Origin: Cyathus striatus
Lineage: Eukaryota; Basidiomycota; Agaricomycetes; Agaricales; Nidulariaceae
Assembly (NCBI GenBank): GCA_025738555.1
Contig: JAOVFP010000002.1
Coordinates: 5,146,001 to 5,210,000 of the forward strand
Length of the DNA stretch: 64,000 nucleotides
Direction of reading: 5' to 3'
Numbering within the stretch: the first letter of the stretch is position 1; each line of letters opens with the position of its first letter. Both the position numbers and the translations under genes were made by a program. Shown here piece by piece: positions 46,916 through 57,589 of the stretch. The notes below the pieces were generated by a model. It worked only from the letters and a program-made list of their open reading frames with translations, did no database searches and had not been told where the DNA came from.

Positions 46916-49330
46916 GTATCCCCCTTTTTGGGCTGAGCCCACAAGGTCATACTGCCTGTGAGAAGATATAACTAAAAATAATACAAGAAATCCTATTGGT
47001 TAGTGAATGTTCAAATAAGAAAAAGAGAGTGCATCTGATTCCTTTGGCAAGAAAAGTAGCAAAGGTGTGAACTACAAGTTCCTGAGTAAGTTCCAGCAAG
47101 TGGAAGCTGAAACTGAGCCAAAGACCAATCAACCCTACTCATGGGTGCAGTGGGAACATGTAAGTTGATGTTCCAGGAGTAGCCAATCCATTCCAGATGT
47201 TCCAGAAAGGAAAGCAAGCTTGGTTGCTTCATGGATTGAACAACCAATGAAGATGAGCATCAGAAGTGGGTTGGAAGTGTCAGAAGTGGTGGATGAGGTT
47301 CAGGATGGATGTGGAAAGTGGCAGGAACTGCCAGGGAATATGCAGGAAGCATTGGAAGATGGCATAGTCTATCAGATTGAGTCACAGAGGTGGCTGCAGA
47401 ATGACACAATTATCACTCAGCAAAGGGAGGTGATAACTCAGCTCCAAATCTTTGCTGATACCAATTGCCAGGTGGTAGGCAAACTTAGTAAGCTGTCCTG
47501 AGTTATTGCCAAAGCATCTGAGCATGTTGTCCATGTTTCCAATATTGAAACCTTGCTTGCAGAATGCCTCCAGGATCTGGATGTGTACAAGGAAGATGTA
47601 ATGGGTTCCAGGATTGCATTGGAAGGTGAGGTAGTACCTCAGGTTGAGTCACAGATGCAGAAGGAGTGATGGAAATGGTTGAGGCATGTTACCAAAGAAT
47701 TTTAATGTACTTGTATCTCATTTTTTGCATGTTATTCATTGTTTTTGGTTTTTGTATAAGATGATACTGCAAGCAAATAATAAGTAATGTGAAAGTTAAG
47801 AAATAGAAGTAGGGCCAGGCTTATCCAGATAGTGGGAGTGGAACTCTTCGATGATATCCATAGTGTGTTCCAGTTCCATGGCCAGAAGCCATGAGAACTC
47901 TTCATCAGTCCCTTCATACCCTAGCCAGCATACATAGTACTTCAGTTTGCAATGCAAATGACAATCCAGTTTAGAGTCCAAAATTTCCAAGACCTCATAT
48001 TCAATATCACCATCAACCTGGACAGGTGGTGGTGGAGGAATAATGTGATCTGAGATAGTATTTTCAGTATTGGGTTCAAGCATGGATATATGGAATACTG
48101 GGTGGACTGTATGAAATTGTTCTGGAAGGTGCAAGGTACATGAATGTGATCCAGCAAGTGTGATGACTTCAAAAGGTCCTAGGAACTTTTCTGCAAGTTT
48201 CCAGGATGGCTGGGTTGTCCAGAAATACTCAGCTTTAACATATACCTTTGTCCTGATGGGGAATACAGGTGCAGGTTTGTGATGTGCATCAGTGGGTGCT
48301 TGATAATGTTTCTGTGCACTGAGTATTTCAGTCTGAAGCATCTCATGAAGTTCCTCTAGGTTTACAGCAAAGTGCCTGGCACAAGTGGAAGTGAGATCAC
48401 ATTCCAGATGTATCACAAGGTTTGGGTGATAACCCTTGTTTGCATAGAACAGTGAAATTCCTGTGGTTGCACTTGGTGCATTATTGTAAGCAAATTCAGC
48501 AAGAGGTAAGAGATCACACCAGTTATCCTGCTGGTAGTTGCAGTAGGCCCAAAGGTATTGTTCCAGAGTTTGGTTGGTGTATTCCATTTGGCTGTCACCT
48601 TCAGGGTGATAACCTGAGGTGAAATGTAAAGTGATATCAAGGGCCATACTGAGGGAATGAAAGAAATGTGACACAAACTCAGAACCATGATCAGAAGTGA
48701 TGTGTTCCAGGACTCCATGCTTGGAAAAGACATGAAGTATGAATAGAAGTGCAAGGTTGGAAGAAGAGCATGTGGTATGAGTGGGAATGAAGATAGACTG
48801 CTTGGAGAAATGATCCATGATAATGAGTATAGAATCATACTTGGATGCCAATGATTTTGGAAGTTGATCTATGAAATCCATAGATATCAAGTGCCATGGG
48901 CATCTGGGAACCAGAAGTTGTTTCAGGGTTCCATATGGGCAGTGGTACTGTGGTTTAGAATGCATGCAAGTATTACAAGACTTACAATAGTCCTTTACAA
49001 ATGTCTATATAAGTGGCCAAGTATATTTGTGTTGAATTAGCTCAAGAGTCTTGTTCTGTCCAAGGTGTCCTGAAAGTGGGTGGTTGTGTTTGTACTGTAA
49101 AACCTGAAGCTGAAGGGTTCCAGAGTCTGGAACATAGATCCAGTTATCTAGATGGAGGAGACCATCTGGGGTAACAGTCCAACGATTCTTGGGAGTCTGC
49201 ATTCAGATAACTGTGACCAGGTCATTAGGGATAGCTGATAATATATTAGTATGTAACTGTTCAATATCCATGATAATGCAGTATTACACTCTACTCTTGG
49301 CTCACATGAACTTACTGAGTGACATGAAGC
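46916..49330 (-). mobile_element. 5'-truncated Gypsy relic (chromovirus-type), internal region
   Basis: Internal part of a Ty3/Gypsy element ending in the LTR at 45,826-46,915. It includes the end of RNase H, the integrase and a chromodomain, then about 870 bp of non-pol sequence before the polypurine tract. Reverse transcriptase, protease, gag and 5' LTR are absent; similarity stops near 49,330. A plus-strand ORF at 47,220-47,668 (one TGA inside) lies in the 3' part, antisense to pol, and resembles nothing known. The region is almost free of CG (two in 47,701-49,200). Confidence 0.8.
47796..49202 (-). pseudogene. Gypsy integrase with chromodomain, decayed
   Basis: Two open segments. 49005-49202 encodes the pre-integrase region (LLHLDNWIYVPDSG, then HPLSGHLGQNKTLELIQHKYTWP). 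47796-48965 encodes the catalytic core with D in SMDFIDQLPK, D in TSDHGSEF and E in GYHPEGDSQMEYTNQTLEQYL, then the GPF/Y-like LAEKFLGPFEVI and HPVFHISML, and a chromodomain (YYVCWLGYEGTDEEFSWLL). Positions that are usually Arg in this family appear as Cys, His, Tyr or Gln (for example VCW for V-R-W), and stops separate the two segments. This pattern fits CpG decay of CGN codons. Not functional. Confidence 0.85.
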
Positions 49331-50780
49331 CACTTCATCTTCTTGTGTTCTCACTGAAAAGCAAAAATAATGTTCACCTGCCAGCCTGCCATGGCAAAGG
49401 CAAGCCTGCATGGCAAACTGGTACACATGTCCTCCATCTTCTGCCTAGTGTGCCTGTTCCTCTGCTCTGTTGCCAGCTTCACCAATGGCTTTGCTTCCCA
49501 CAAAACCAAGCTACATGCTCCCTCTATGGTGCACACCAACCTTGACTGGGTGTGTTTCATCATAGAAGGTTCCCTGCACTCCCTGCCTCTCCATGATTCT
49601 GAGCCTATTGACCTCCAGTGATGGGGCGATATCAGCTCCTTCTTCAGCATAGGTGTTGTTGTTGGCAGCCACTGGGGAGTGTGGAGGTATGCCATGGGTA
49701 TATAGGTTGCTCTGAATCTGACTTCAACATTGGCTGGGCCAAGGAAGTTGCAGTCAAGCTTGGCCTTTGCCTTGCTCTCCCACTGTTTCATCAAGTGCAG
49801 TGCACATGTGAGTGTGTCCTTCCTGGTTCACTCTGTTGAATATGGTGATTCAGCACATCATTATGTAATTATGCTCATTTAGTATATTTTATCTCTTCAT
49901 TCTATTTTTACTTTCCACTCCACAAATGATGTCATTAATGACATCATTTGATCTTTATCACTTTCAGACCCCTTTGGGTCAACATTCTATTCTTAGCTAT
50001 GATTTTGGTAGTTAAGACTAAAGTCTGATGTTTGCTTCCTTTCAGTTGCTCACTTCAGGCTTTAGTCTACTTCTCTGAGTGCTCCTGCAAGCCTGCTAGA
50101 ACTTGTCACTGCAACTTGTCTAATCTAACACACTCAGACAACACAGGTGTGGTTGCCATTGTCAACTCTGAGCAATCTCACAGCCACAATACAAACTGAG
50201 TGCTGAAGCACATCTATGGCTTACTCACATGCCATGGCATCTCACTGTGAACTGAATATGTCCTCAGCTGTGACAACATCTCTGACACACTTTCTTGGGG
50301 ATAATGTTCCTGCCTTTCTCACTGGTTTTCCAATGGCTGGGGGCAGTCCTCTCTTCCCCTACCTCTGCATCTTTCCCTGCTACTGACATCATTGTGATGC
50401 CTGCTGTAGCAGTGTGCCTTACACCTGCATCTAACCTCTCTCATTTTGTGGTTGAACAGGTGGCTGCCCTCCAATTCCTGCTGTCCCCACTTCATCCCTC
50501 TTGCCCATCCTCACAGCACATCCACCTCTGAAGGGGGGTAAACCTCCCTGCCCTCCCAGTCCTCCTCATCCCCATCCTTATGCATGCCTGATCCCTCACC
50601 TTAGGTGCCCCTCTTGATGATAGCACCAACTACAGTACTGGCTTGCATAAATTCCATATCTTTTGTGATGTGTTCTCTGTTCTTGAAGCTGACTGGCTGC
50701 CTGTCTCCTTTGCCCTCCTCTATTCCTTCACCCTGCAGGCAGTCACAGATCCTGATCCCACTGATGCTTACTTTGCTGAT
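49331..50780. other. CpG-poor region without a recognised gene, possibly the 5' part of the recombinase element
   Basis: Open stretches on both strands up to about 147 codons (49,351-49,794) occur because CG-to-TG change alters stop density; none carries a domain I recognise. The region lies upstream of the tyrosine-recombinase relic. Confidence 0.35.
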
Positions 50781-50785
50781 GGGAC

Positions 50786-51020
50786 AGTAATTTACACTCC
50801 CCCAAGAGGTCTGTACAGATCTGTACAGAATCCACACAGAATCCAAAAATTCCATATGGATCTGTGTGGATCCATACAGATCTGTACTGACCTGTATAGA
50901 TACTATACAGAATTTATATGGTAGCTATTATTATTATTAGAGGTGATTATTCTATACAGATTCCATACATATTCTGCATGGATTCTGTGTGGATTTATAC
51001 AGAATCTGTAAGATCTATTT
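50786..51020 (+). repeat. Satellite/MITE-like element, CpG-decayed copy
   Basis: Begins ACAGTAATTTACACTCCCCC and continues with CTGTACAGATCTGTACAGAA words. Same family as 6,799-7,050 and same terminus as 14,530-14,850 (reverse). Confidence 0.75.
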
Positions 51021-51119
51021 AATACCTTAATTTTCCTGTTTCAAATCACAATGAATACTATTAAAACTGTTAATTCATAATTTCATCTCATTCCTACCAT
51101 CATCTTGTCTCCATTGCTG

Positions 51120-51428
51120 CCTTGTTACAGGTGTCAAGTGTAACCCTAGGTGTCAAGTGTGACACTACATGAAATCTGTGATACACTCAATGCATAGTGT
51201 CATGCTTAATGTATAGTGTCCTGCTTAATGCATAGTGTCATGTTTAATGTATAGTGTCACACTACACAAAATCTGTGATACACTCAATATATAGTAGTCA
51301 CATTTAATGTATAGTGTCACACTCAATACTTAGTGTCATGCTTAATGCATAGTGTCACATTTAATGTATAGTGTCACACTTAATGTATAGTGTCACTTAA
51401 TGCATAGTGTCACACTTAATGCAGAGTT
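51120..51428. repeat. Minisatellite, unit about 19 bp
   Basis: Tandem TGCTTAATGTATAGTGTCC-like units with point differences (CATAGT, TATAGT; CACAC, CATGC). Confidence 0.85.
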
Positions 51429-51449
51429 GTCATGTGCAAGGAAATAAGT

Positions 51450-51682
51450 ATAATAAGATTCTGTACAGAATCTGTACAGAATTTTCAGGTCTGTAATGCA
51501 GAATTCTGCAGAATTCTGCGTAATCCATACAGAATTTTCAGAATCTGTGCAGAATCTGCAGATCCAAAAAAACCTCTGCCAAAAAGAAAAAAATCTGTGC
51601 AGATTCCACACAGATTCCAAAAATTCCATATGGATTCTGCACAGATCCATACAGAACACATGGCTAAGTGTAAAGAGCTCTG
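51450..51682 (-). repeat. Satellite/MITE-like element, CpG-decayed copy
   Basis: On the minus strand it starts AGAGCTCTTTACACTTAGCC, matching GAGCTCTTTACGCTTAGCC of the copy at 6,799 with CG changed to CA, then repeats GTGCAGAATC words. Confidence 0.78.
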
Positions 51683-51720
51683 ATGGAACAAGTATCAGTG
51701 CCCACAGTCCACAAGTATCT

Positions 51721-53955
51721 GGCAGCCATCCATGCATGGCACATCACCCAAGTGTGGTCACCTCCTCTATCAGAAGGTTATCACAAGCATCTTGAATTCT
51801 CCCTTTGAGGAATGGCCAAGTTGCAAGGAGTCACATGCCACCATCATCCCTGCCCTCTGGTCATGTTACCAATGCTGCAGGTGCTGCAGGCATCCCTCAA
51901 CCTGTCCAACTCCTTTGACACATGCATCTGGGCAATGTACACATCGGTCTTTTTCAGTTTGCTTCATTTTGGGGAAGTCTCTGTCCCCTCACACACAGCA
52001 TATTCCAAGCAGTGCTACTTATTGTGTGATGCATGTGCCCACCTGTGTGACAACAATGGCTACCCATTTGTGTTGAAGTGAACAGACTTTGTGGACCCTT
52101 TGGATTATAACATGTACAAATATTCTTATGTAGATAGCTCATTGTATCATACATTGTGCTCTTTGTCTTTAATCCATTACATTATTACCCTTGTGCTGGC
52201 CCAAGTCAAGGCTTCCTCTTCCCCATGCCCACACCAGGTATGGCTCACACATTTTTACCTCTGGCTGACACCTGTGTATGCCTCACTAGGCACCAGTGGC
52301 TTTCTTTGTGATTGATCCCTGTCAGTAAGCAGTGAGAGTGTGCACTGTTTCACACTGGGGATTGATTGATTTCAAAATACCCTGTAATGGAATCAATACT
52401 TACTATGTAGAATTTTGAAATCAATCAATGATATCAATGGTAAATCATACTAGAAAATGCGAAATCAATGAATGAAATCAATGGTAAATCATACTAGAAA
52501 GTGCAAAATCAATGAAAAATGAAATCAATTAGAAATGGAACACATTATTGTAATATTATGGTAATTTTGAAATCAATGAATGATATCAATGGTAAATCAT
52601 ACTAGACAATGTGAAACCACAAGTGTAAACATTGGGCAAGCAAAATCAATGAAAAATGAAATCAATTAGAAATGGAACACATTATTGTAATATTATGGTC
52701 CCCAACCACAAGTGTAACACATTGGCAAGGTTTTTAACTATGTAAGCATAGCCACTATACTACCAGGCCTTTTATAATTGTTGTGCTTTCTAGTACTTAA
52801 CCAATACTTGCTATCATTTCTGAGGACTTAACAAAAATTGGTAAACTTTGGATTACTTTTAATATATCTTCATACACACATTGTACCACTACTACAGTGT
52901 GACATTCATTGAATCTATTTGTTATTATAACTCATGGCTTGATATATTTTAATGTTATTTTTTACGAATTATCTGGTAAAATATTAAGTATAAATGATAG
53001 TGAGCTACTAGTTAAGTAGCATGACCTGCAATGTTTAAAAAAGACCTAATAGCATAGCAGCTATGCATACATAGTTAAAAACCTTGCTGATGTGTTACAC
53101 CTGTGGTTGGGGACCATAATATTACAATAATGTGTTCCATTTCTAATTGATTTCATTTTTCATTGATTTTGCTACCACAATGATTCCATTCTCCCATTGA
53201 TTTTGCACTTTCTAGTATGATTTACCATTGATTTCATTCATTGATTTCGCATTTTCTAGTATGATTTACCATTGATATCATTGATTGATTTCAAAATTCT
53301 ACATAGTAAGTATTGATTCCATTACAGGGTATTTTGAAATCAATCAATCCCCAGTGTGAAACAGTGTGCACTCTCACTGCTTACTGACAGGGATCAATCA
53401 CAAAGAAAGCCACAACTCCACTAGGCACTATCACCACTGCTACATGTCTAGTTAGATTGTAGTTTGCATTTTCCCCTTAACAGGCTGTAGGCACCTCATT
53501 CCTTTTCCTCACAATGGTGACAACCTGTTCAACAATTTGTGCATTTACTGCTCCCTCATGCCAAGACAGCTGCTCCTGGTGAATTGCAGGAAGTCATCCT
53601 GGTAGAGCAAGAGGGCCTCTGCCTGCTCCTTGCTCTATATAATCTCACCAAGATCTCTCCTGCCAGTGGGAACAACCCTCTGTTCTCATGGCATGACCAC
53701 CATGGCCTGTGCTGTCACATGCTCAAAGCTACAACACTTGCCCATATCAATGGAATACTCATGGGGGCTGACTGGGGCAATGCCTTTGGGCACTCCTTCC
53801 ATATCAGAGGTGCATCCTTCTACTTTGCCAAAGGTGTCACCCTTGAAGTTGTGCACCTGCATGGTCATTGGTGCTTGCTGGTATATGAGGCTTACATTCA
53901 TGCCTTTGAGCAGATTGCCTCTAGGCATATTGCAAACTGGACAGTAATTGGGTAA
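51721..53955 (+). pseudogene. Tyrosine recombinase (DNA breaking-rejoining enzyme) relic, interrupted by a foldback MITE
   Basis: Relic of a fungal tyrosine-recombinase-like protein. The first part (51,812-52,081) contains LNLSNSFDTCIWAM and LLHFGEVSVPS, where the active enzymes I know have an Arg (L-R-F-G-E). The second part (53,539-53,955) contains AKTAAPGELQEVIL, NPLFSWHDHHG, GHSFHIRGASFYFAKGV, HGHWCLLVYEAYIHAFEQIASRH. The H-x2-R box reads HSFH and the downstream G-R-W reads GHW, while the Tyr in YEAYI is kept. Two predicted active-site Arg positions are therefore His, as expected from CGN to CAN change. A TGA ends the first part at 52,081 and a 1.1-kb MITE separates the halves. Not functional. 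Confidence 0.75.
52284..53428. mobile_element. Long foldback MITE, possible Mutator type
   Basis: Inverted arms of about 400-460 bp run inward from 52,297 (TGGCTTTCTTTGTGATTGAT) and 53,412 (its complement), with a central loop of about 250-300 bp near 52,770-53,040. A 10-bp direct repeat CACTAGGCAC lies at 52284-52293 and 53419-53428. A 9-10 bp duplication with long terminal inverted repeats suggests a Mutator-like origin. The left arm contains an internal duplication (GAAATCAATGAATGATATCA-type words). No coding content. Confidence 0.8.
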
Positions 53956-53989
53956 TGCTGCACATGAGTGCTGCAGTCTATTGGTTTAT

Positions 53990-54600
53990 TGGGTAAGTGC
54001 CACCTCCTTTGCATCCTGGGTCAGAACCTGACCCATCTCCCCAACTCCCCTTAGTTATCTTCCCAATGCAATATGAGTGCAAGACCACAGTGGAATTAGC
54101 TAAGCTACTGGCTCCCTGGCACAGCTGGGGCATATCAGCCACAGCATCTACCAAGGTGGCAAACAGAGGAAAGCAGGAAAAATTTGCCCCTCTGTCTCAT
54201 ACTGCCACCTCAGCACATGACTCCCATCCTGCCAATTCCAGCCCATACACCAAAGAACTACCCAGCATTTTTACCCACCCCCCCCCCACCCATCTATTGC
54301 TAGGTTTATCTACATACATTCTGTACATGCTTCTGTCATTATTGTAATTTCCTATACATGCCCATTGTGCCCAATTTACCTTGTAGTAAGATCAGACTTC
54401 TAAATATCATAAAAGACTTGCAGAGATAATTTCTCTACAGACATTTACACTCTAACTCCATGGGAAGATAGCCAAAAATTGTGATTGGAGGGTAAGCAGC
54501 ACCTCCTTTGTGTCCTGGGTCAGAACCTGACCCATATCCCCCAACCCCTCTTAGCTATCTTCCTGATGCAATACAAGTGCAAGACCACAGTGGATCAACA
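53990..54600. repeat. Direct repeat of about 105 bp
   Basis: GTCCTGGGTCAGAACCTGAC-containing segments at about 53,992-54,096 and 54,490-54,595 share GCAATA...AGTGCAAGACCACAGTGG. The spacer has an ORF without recognised domain. 54,600-55,779 shows no gene; it is AT-rich and nearly CG-free. Confidence 0.7.
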
Positions 54601-55784
54601 TAAACACTCATATTCTAACAGAAGGCCCCATCCTAGTACATTAGTACATTAGTAATTTGCAATTACATAGTGTACAAACAATAACAAATTCAACTCTCTC
54701 CTCCTCAATGATGTATTTGGTTCATTACACATAAGATCTTACACTAATAAGATGGGGCCCCCCTACCTGTGAACAATAGAGTGGTTTTAGGAGCCTGGAC
54801 ACTGACATACTGTTTTCACTGAGTGTCACAAATCACATCAGCAAATTCCCTGTTGACTAAATTAGTTAAGCTAGTTACATTAAGATGTACCTCTTACCTT
54901 ATATTTCCTTACATATCTTTAAATGTAACATATTTTGGCTTAATTGTACTAATGTGCACATATACAGTTCACTAATCTTGGCTTAAATATACTACTTCAC
55001 ACACAATTAATACTTATTAATTTGGCCTTTTGTAATAACTAAATGGTATTTATCTTAGTACATGCAATGTACTTATTTGATACTAACTTATACTTATCCA
55101 TTTATCCATTTTGAGCTGTTGAACTTGAATCCAGTAATCATTGCAGTAACATTTATACTGTACTTGCACCACCACAATATCTCTGCTCATATATACTGCA
55201 TACATAATAATGCTTATGCAATATTATAACTATCCAATGAAAAGCATTTAGAAAGTTACAACAAGTATTTATTATCATGCATGCTTTCAATGTGCAATCA
55301 AATTGTGAAGCATGAGTGCAAGCTGAAATAAGTTGAGTCAGCCGAAGAGTTGCCAGCCAATCAAATAATTGGGGAAGTGGCACAATTATCATGTGACTAA
55401 TTCCATGTCACTAACATGTTGAACTCTTTTGACTTTGTTTGGCTTCACTTAATTTCCTCTTCCCCTTGCTCTTCCCCTTGCTCTTCCCCTCTCATCTGCT
55501 TCATTCCTTCCTGTCTGCTGTGTGCATCATGTTCTCTCTCCCATTTTGCCTTTCTTGTACCTTTTTCTGGTCTGGTGTTCTGCAGGCTGGGGCTCAGCAG
55601 TTTGGGTGTTTAAGAATGTGAGTGAACTTTGATTTGTGTTCCATCAAGCCAGGTGACTGTGCCAGTATGTCCTTCCATTCACTTTACTGATATCCTCTTA
55701 TTGCTTGAACTATGGCTACAGTGCCATAAGGACAAGAGCTCTATCATTTTCTCTCTCTCTCTTGCACTCTCACACATACCATAC

Positions 55785-56258
55785 TGTTACGATAAAGTTC
55801 TAGTTGGGACGTTTATCATACAAGTCCGATAGTTATGTGATTTTACAAGTTCAAAGAACGAGTAGATCAGTATATCGAGTTCGAGTCTCTATTCACAGGC
55901 TCTTAAGTTGGTTAGACTTAAGTACGAGCGGAGTGAATGAATCAAAGTAAAGCTAGTTCGATTTAAGCTGAAGCTTGAGCTCTACAGCCCAAGTTACTAC
56001 CGTTTAAATACAAATGAGATCATACTAATAATAAGTAGAAATGTAGCCTAATATGTCATCAACTGCGCATTACTGCGGCGCAGTCAGAAGAAGGAAAAGT
56101 ATACTAAGTAAAGTAAATGACTCAAGATGAGTCATGAAAGAAATGACAATCGTGTAAGTAAAGAAGTAATATGTTTGGTATCAAGGATGATACCAAACAA
56201 GTCATCGAAATGTGAAGAAAACGTATGTAAATAGAAAAATGTAAAGAAAATCGTAACA
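55785..56258 (-). repeat. 3' LTR of Gypsy element
   Basis: 474 bp. Sense strand begins TGTTACGATTTTC and ends TTTATCGTAACA. Preceded in sense by the polypurine tract at 56,259-56,271. Confidence 0.96.
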
Positions 56259-56405
56259 TTATCCCCAATTTAAAGCATGAAGTTCACTGTAACTTCACTA
56301 ATATCAGTTGCCCGGATAGAAGTCCCCGAGGATGTCGTAGTCGTCAGGATCCTCCGTCTTGAGGAGGTGTTCCTCCCATGCCTGTTCCCCCGACTTACCA
56401 TTGGG

Positions 56406-57533
56406 TCAAATTCCGCAGAAGTAGAACTTCTCTGATTTGACCTTTCTGCCTCTCTCTCTCTCCCGTCGTTCCTCCCTGTGGGAACGGAACCCCTTCCCAT
56501 CCTTCGACTCCCCCTGCCCTGAGATCTTACTCCGTCGTTCTGTGTAGCAAAATCCCTTGTAGTGTGAGGCGCAGCCATCCTTTCCGCAGGGATCCGGGCT
56601 GATGGACCTAGTATCTGCCTCCATGCGCTCCTTCATCTGGGAGTATATGGTGGTAAGGGGGTGTCTCTTCGAGGAGGGGTATGGTCGTCGTGGAGCGAAG
56701 TGATTGGGACAAGCTGGGGCGGTGTGCCCGGGGGCGTTTCGATAACAGCAGTTGCACTGATAGTCTGGGCAGTCCTTCTTAACGTGTGTTGTACTGCTGC
56801 AGAGGAAACAATGTTGATCGGGGTTGGAGACGGACTTCGAGATGGGAGGGCACTCGTCGGGTAGAGCATTGCTGGTGGTGGCGAGATAGGGCGCCAAGGT
56901 GTCGCTGGTCGAGATGGAAGCTCGGGCTCGGATGTCTCTGTATTGTTTGGGAGTGGTATGTTCTCGGAGAGAATGAGATTGTGGATGGAGGTAGAAACTG
57001 CCTCCAATACGACGGACTCCAAATTCGCCGTTCGGTTTATCGTTCTCGGCTCTCTTACCGCTGCTATTGTCAGAGGGGTTGCTTCTTCGGATTAGTGCGA
57101 GTCGTTGGTGAGCAAGGGAGGGACTAGAGATACCCGGTGTGTCTAAGAATTGTGCTACCTCGGTAGCACGGTGTAATCCTGCGTCAAACATCCCCTGAAT
57201 GGCATTGATTTGGTTCCTCCTGCAGGCATTCTCCATTTCTATTGCCTCTCTGAAGGTGTCGTACAGGGTGACTAAGGCGTTTCCATTGGGTAGGTCGGAG
57301 AGGAAGTTTCGAGTCGAGGTTACTTGATGCCCTGGTACGTTTTGTAAAGCATCGCGATATTCATTAATAAGTTCGAGGGGTGCGGTAGGTCGTTCGAAAA
57401 GGGAGTGTTGGTAGTTGATGTTGGCAATGAGGGGTGGAAGCATGAGTGGTTCGGCAGAGTGAATAAAGGTGGGGCGAGTGTTTTCAGTAGAAGGGAGGGA
57501 GCCAGTGGAAGGAGAGACATTGTTAGAAGACAT
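56406..57533 (-). CDS. Extra ORF downstream of pol with two CCHC zinc knuckles
   Basis: Starts with ATG at 57533, 57 bases after the pol stop, and runs 375 residues within the Gypsy element. An N-terminal helical region (about residues 50-130) is followed by a Ser/Pro-rich linker and two zinc knuckles: C242-x2-C-x4-H-x4-C255 and C260-x2-C-x6-H-x4-C275, then a third Cys/His-containing patch (CGKDGCASHYKGFC) and a very basic Arg/Glu tail. It is not needed in standard Gypsy elements, whose chromodomain integrase normally ends the coding region. It may be a second Gag-like or nucleic-acid-binding protein; similar zinc-knuckle proteins are, to my knowledge, frequent but uncharacterised in Agaricomycetes. 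A second frame (56,270-56,578) overlaps its end and could be its original C-terminus after a frameshift. Confidence 0.75.
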   Translation of the reverse strand: MSSNNVSPSTGSLPSTENTRPTFIHSAEPLMLPPLIANINYQHSLFERPTAPLELINEYRDALQNVPGHQVTSTRNFLSDLPNGNALVTLYDTFREAIEMENACRRNQINAIQGMFDAGLHRATEVAQFLDTPGISSPSLAHQRLALIRRSNPSDNSSGKRAENDKPNGEFGVRRIGGSFYLHPQSHSLREHTTPKQYRDIRARASISTSDTLAPYLATTSNALPDECPPISKSVSNPDQHCFLCSSTTHVKKDCPDYQCNCCYRNAPGHTAPACPNHFAPRRPYPSSKRHPLTTIYSQMKERMEADTRSISPDPCGKDGCASHYKGFCYTERRSKISGQGESKDGKGFRSHREERRERERGRKVKSEKFYFCGI

Positions 57534-57589
57534 TGTGGAAGATTTGGTACGACTGGTAAATCGTTGGCAGTTTGTAGTAAACTGTCAGT

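Noticed and set aside
53686..53928. Minus-strand ORF inside the recombinase relic
   Set aside because: Antisense shadow; the plus strand carries the recognised recombinase motifs.
56270..56578. Separate 102-codon gene in the Gypsy element
   Set aside because: Overlaps ORF3 in another frame and has no domain; more likely its displaced C-terminus or a shadow.
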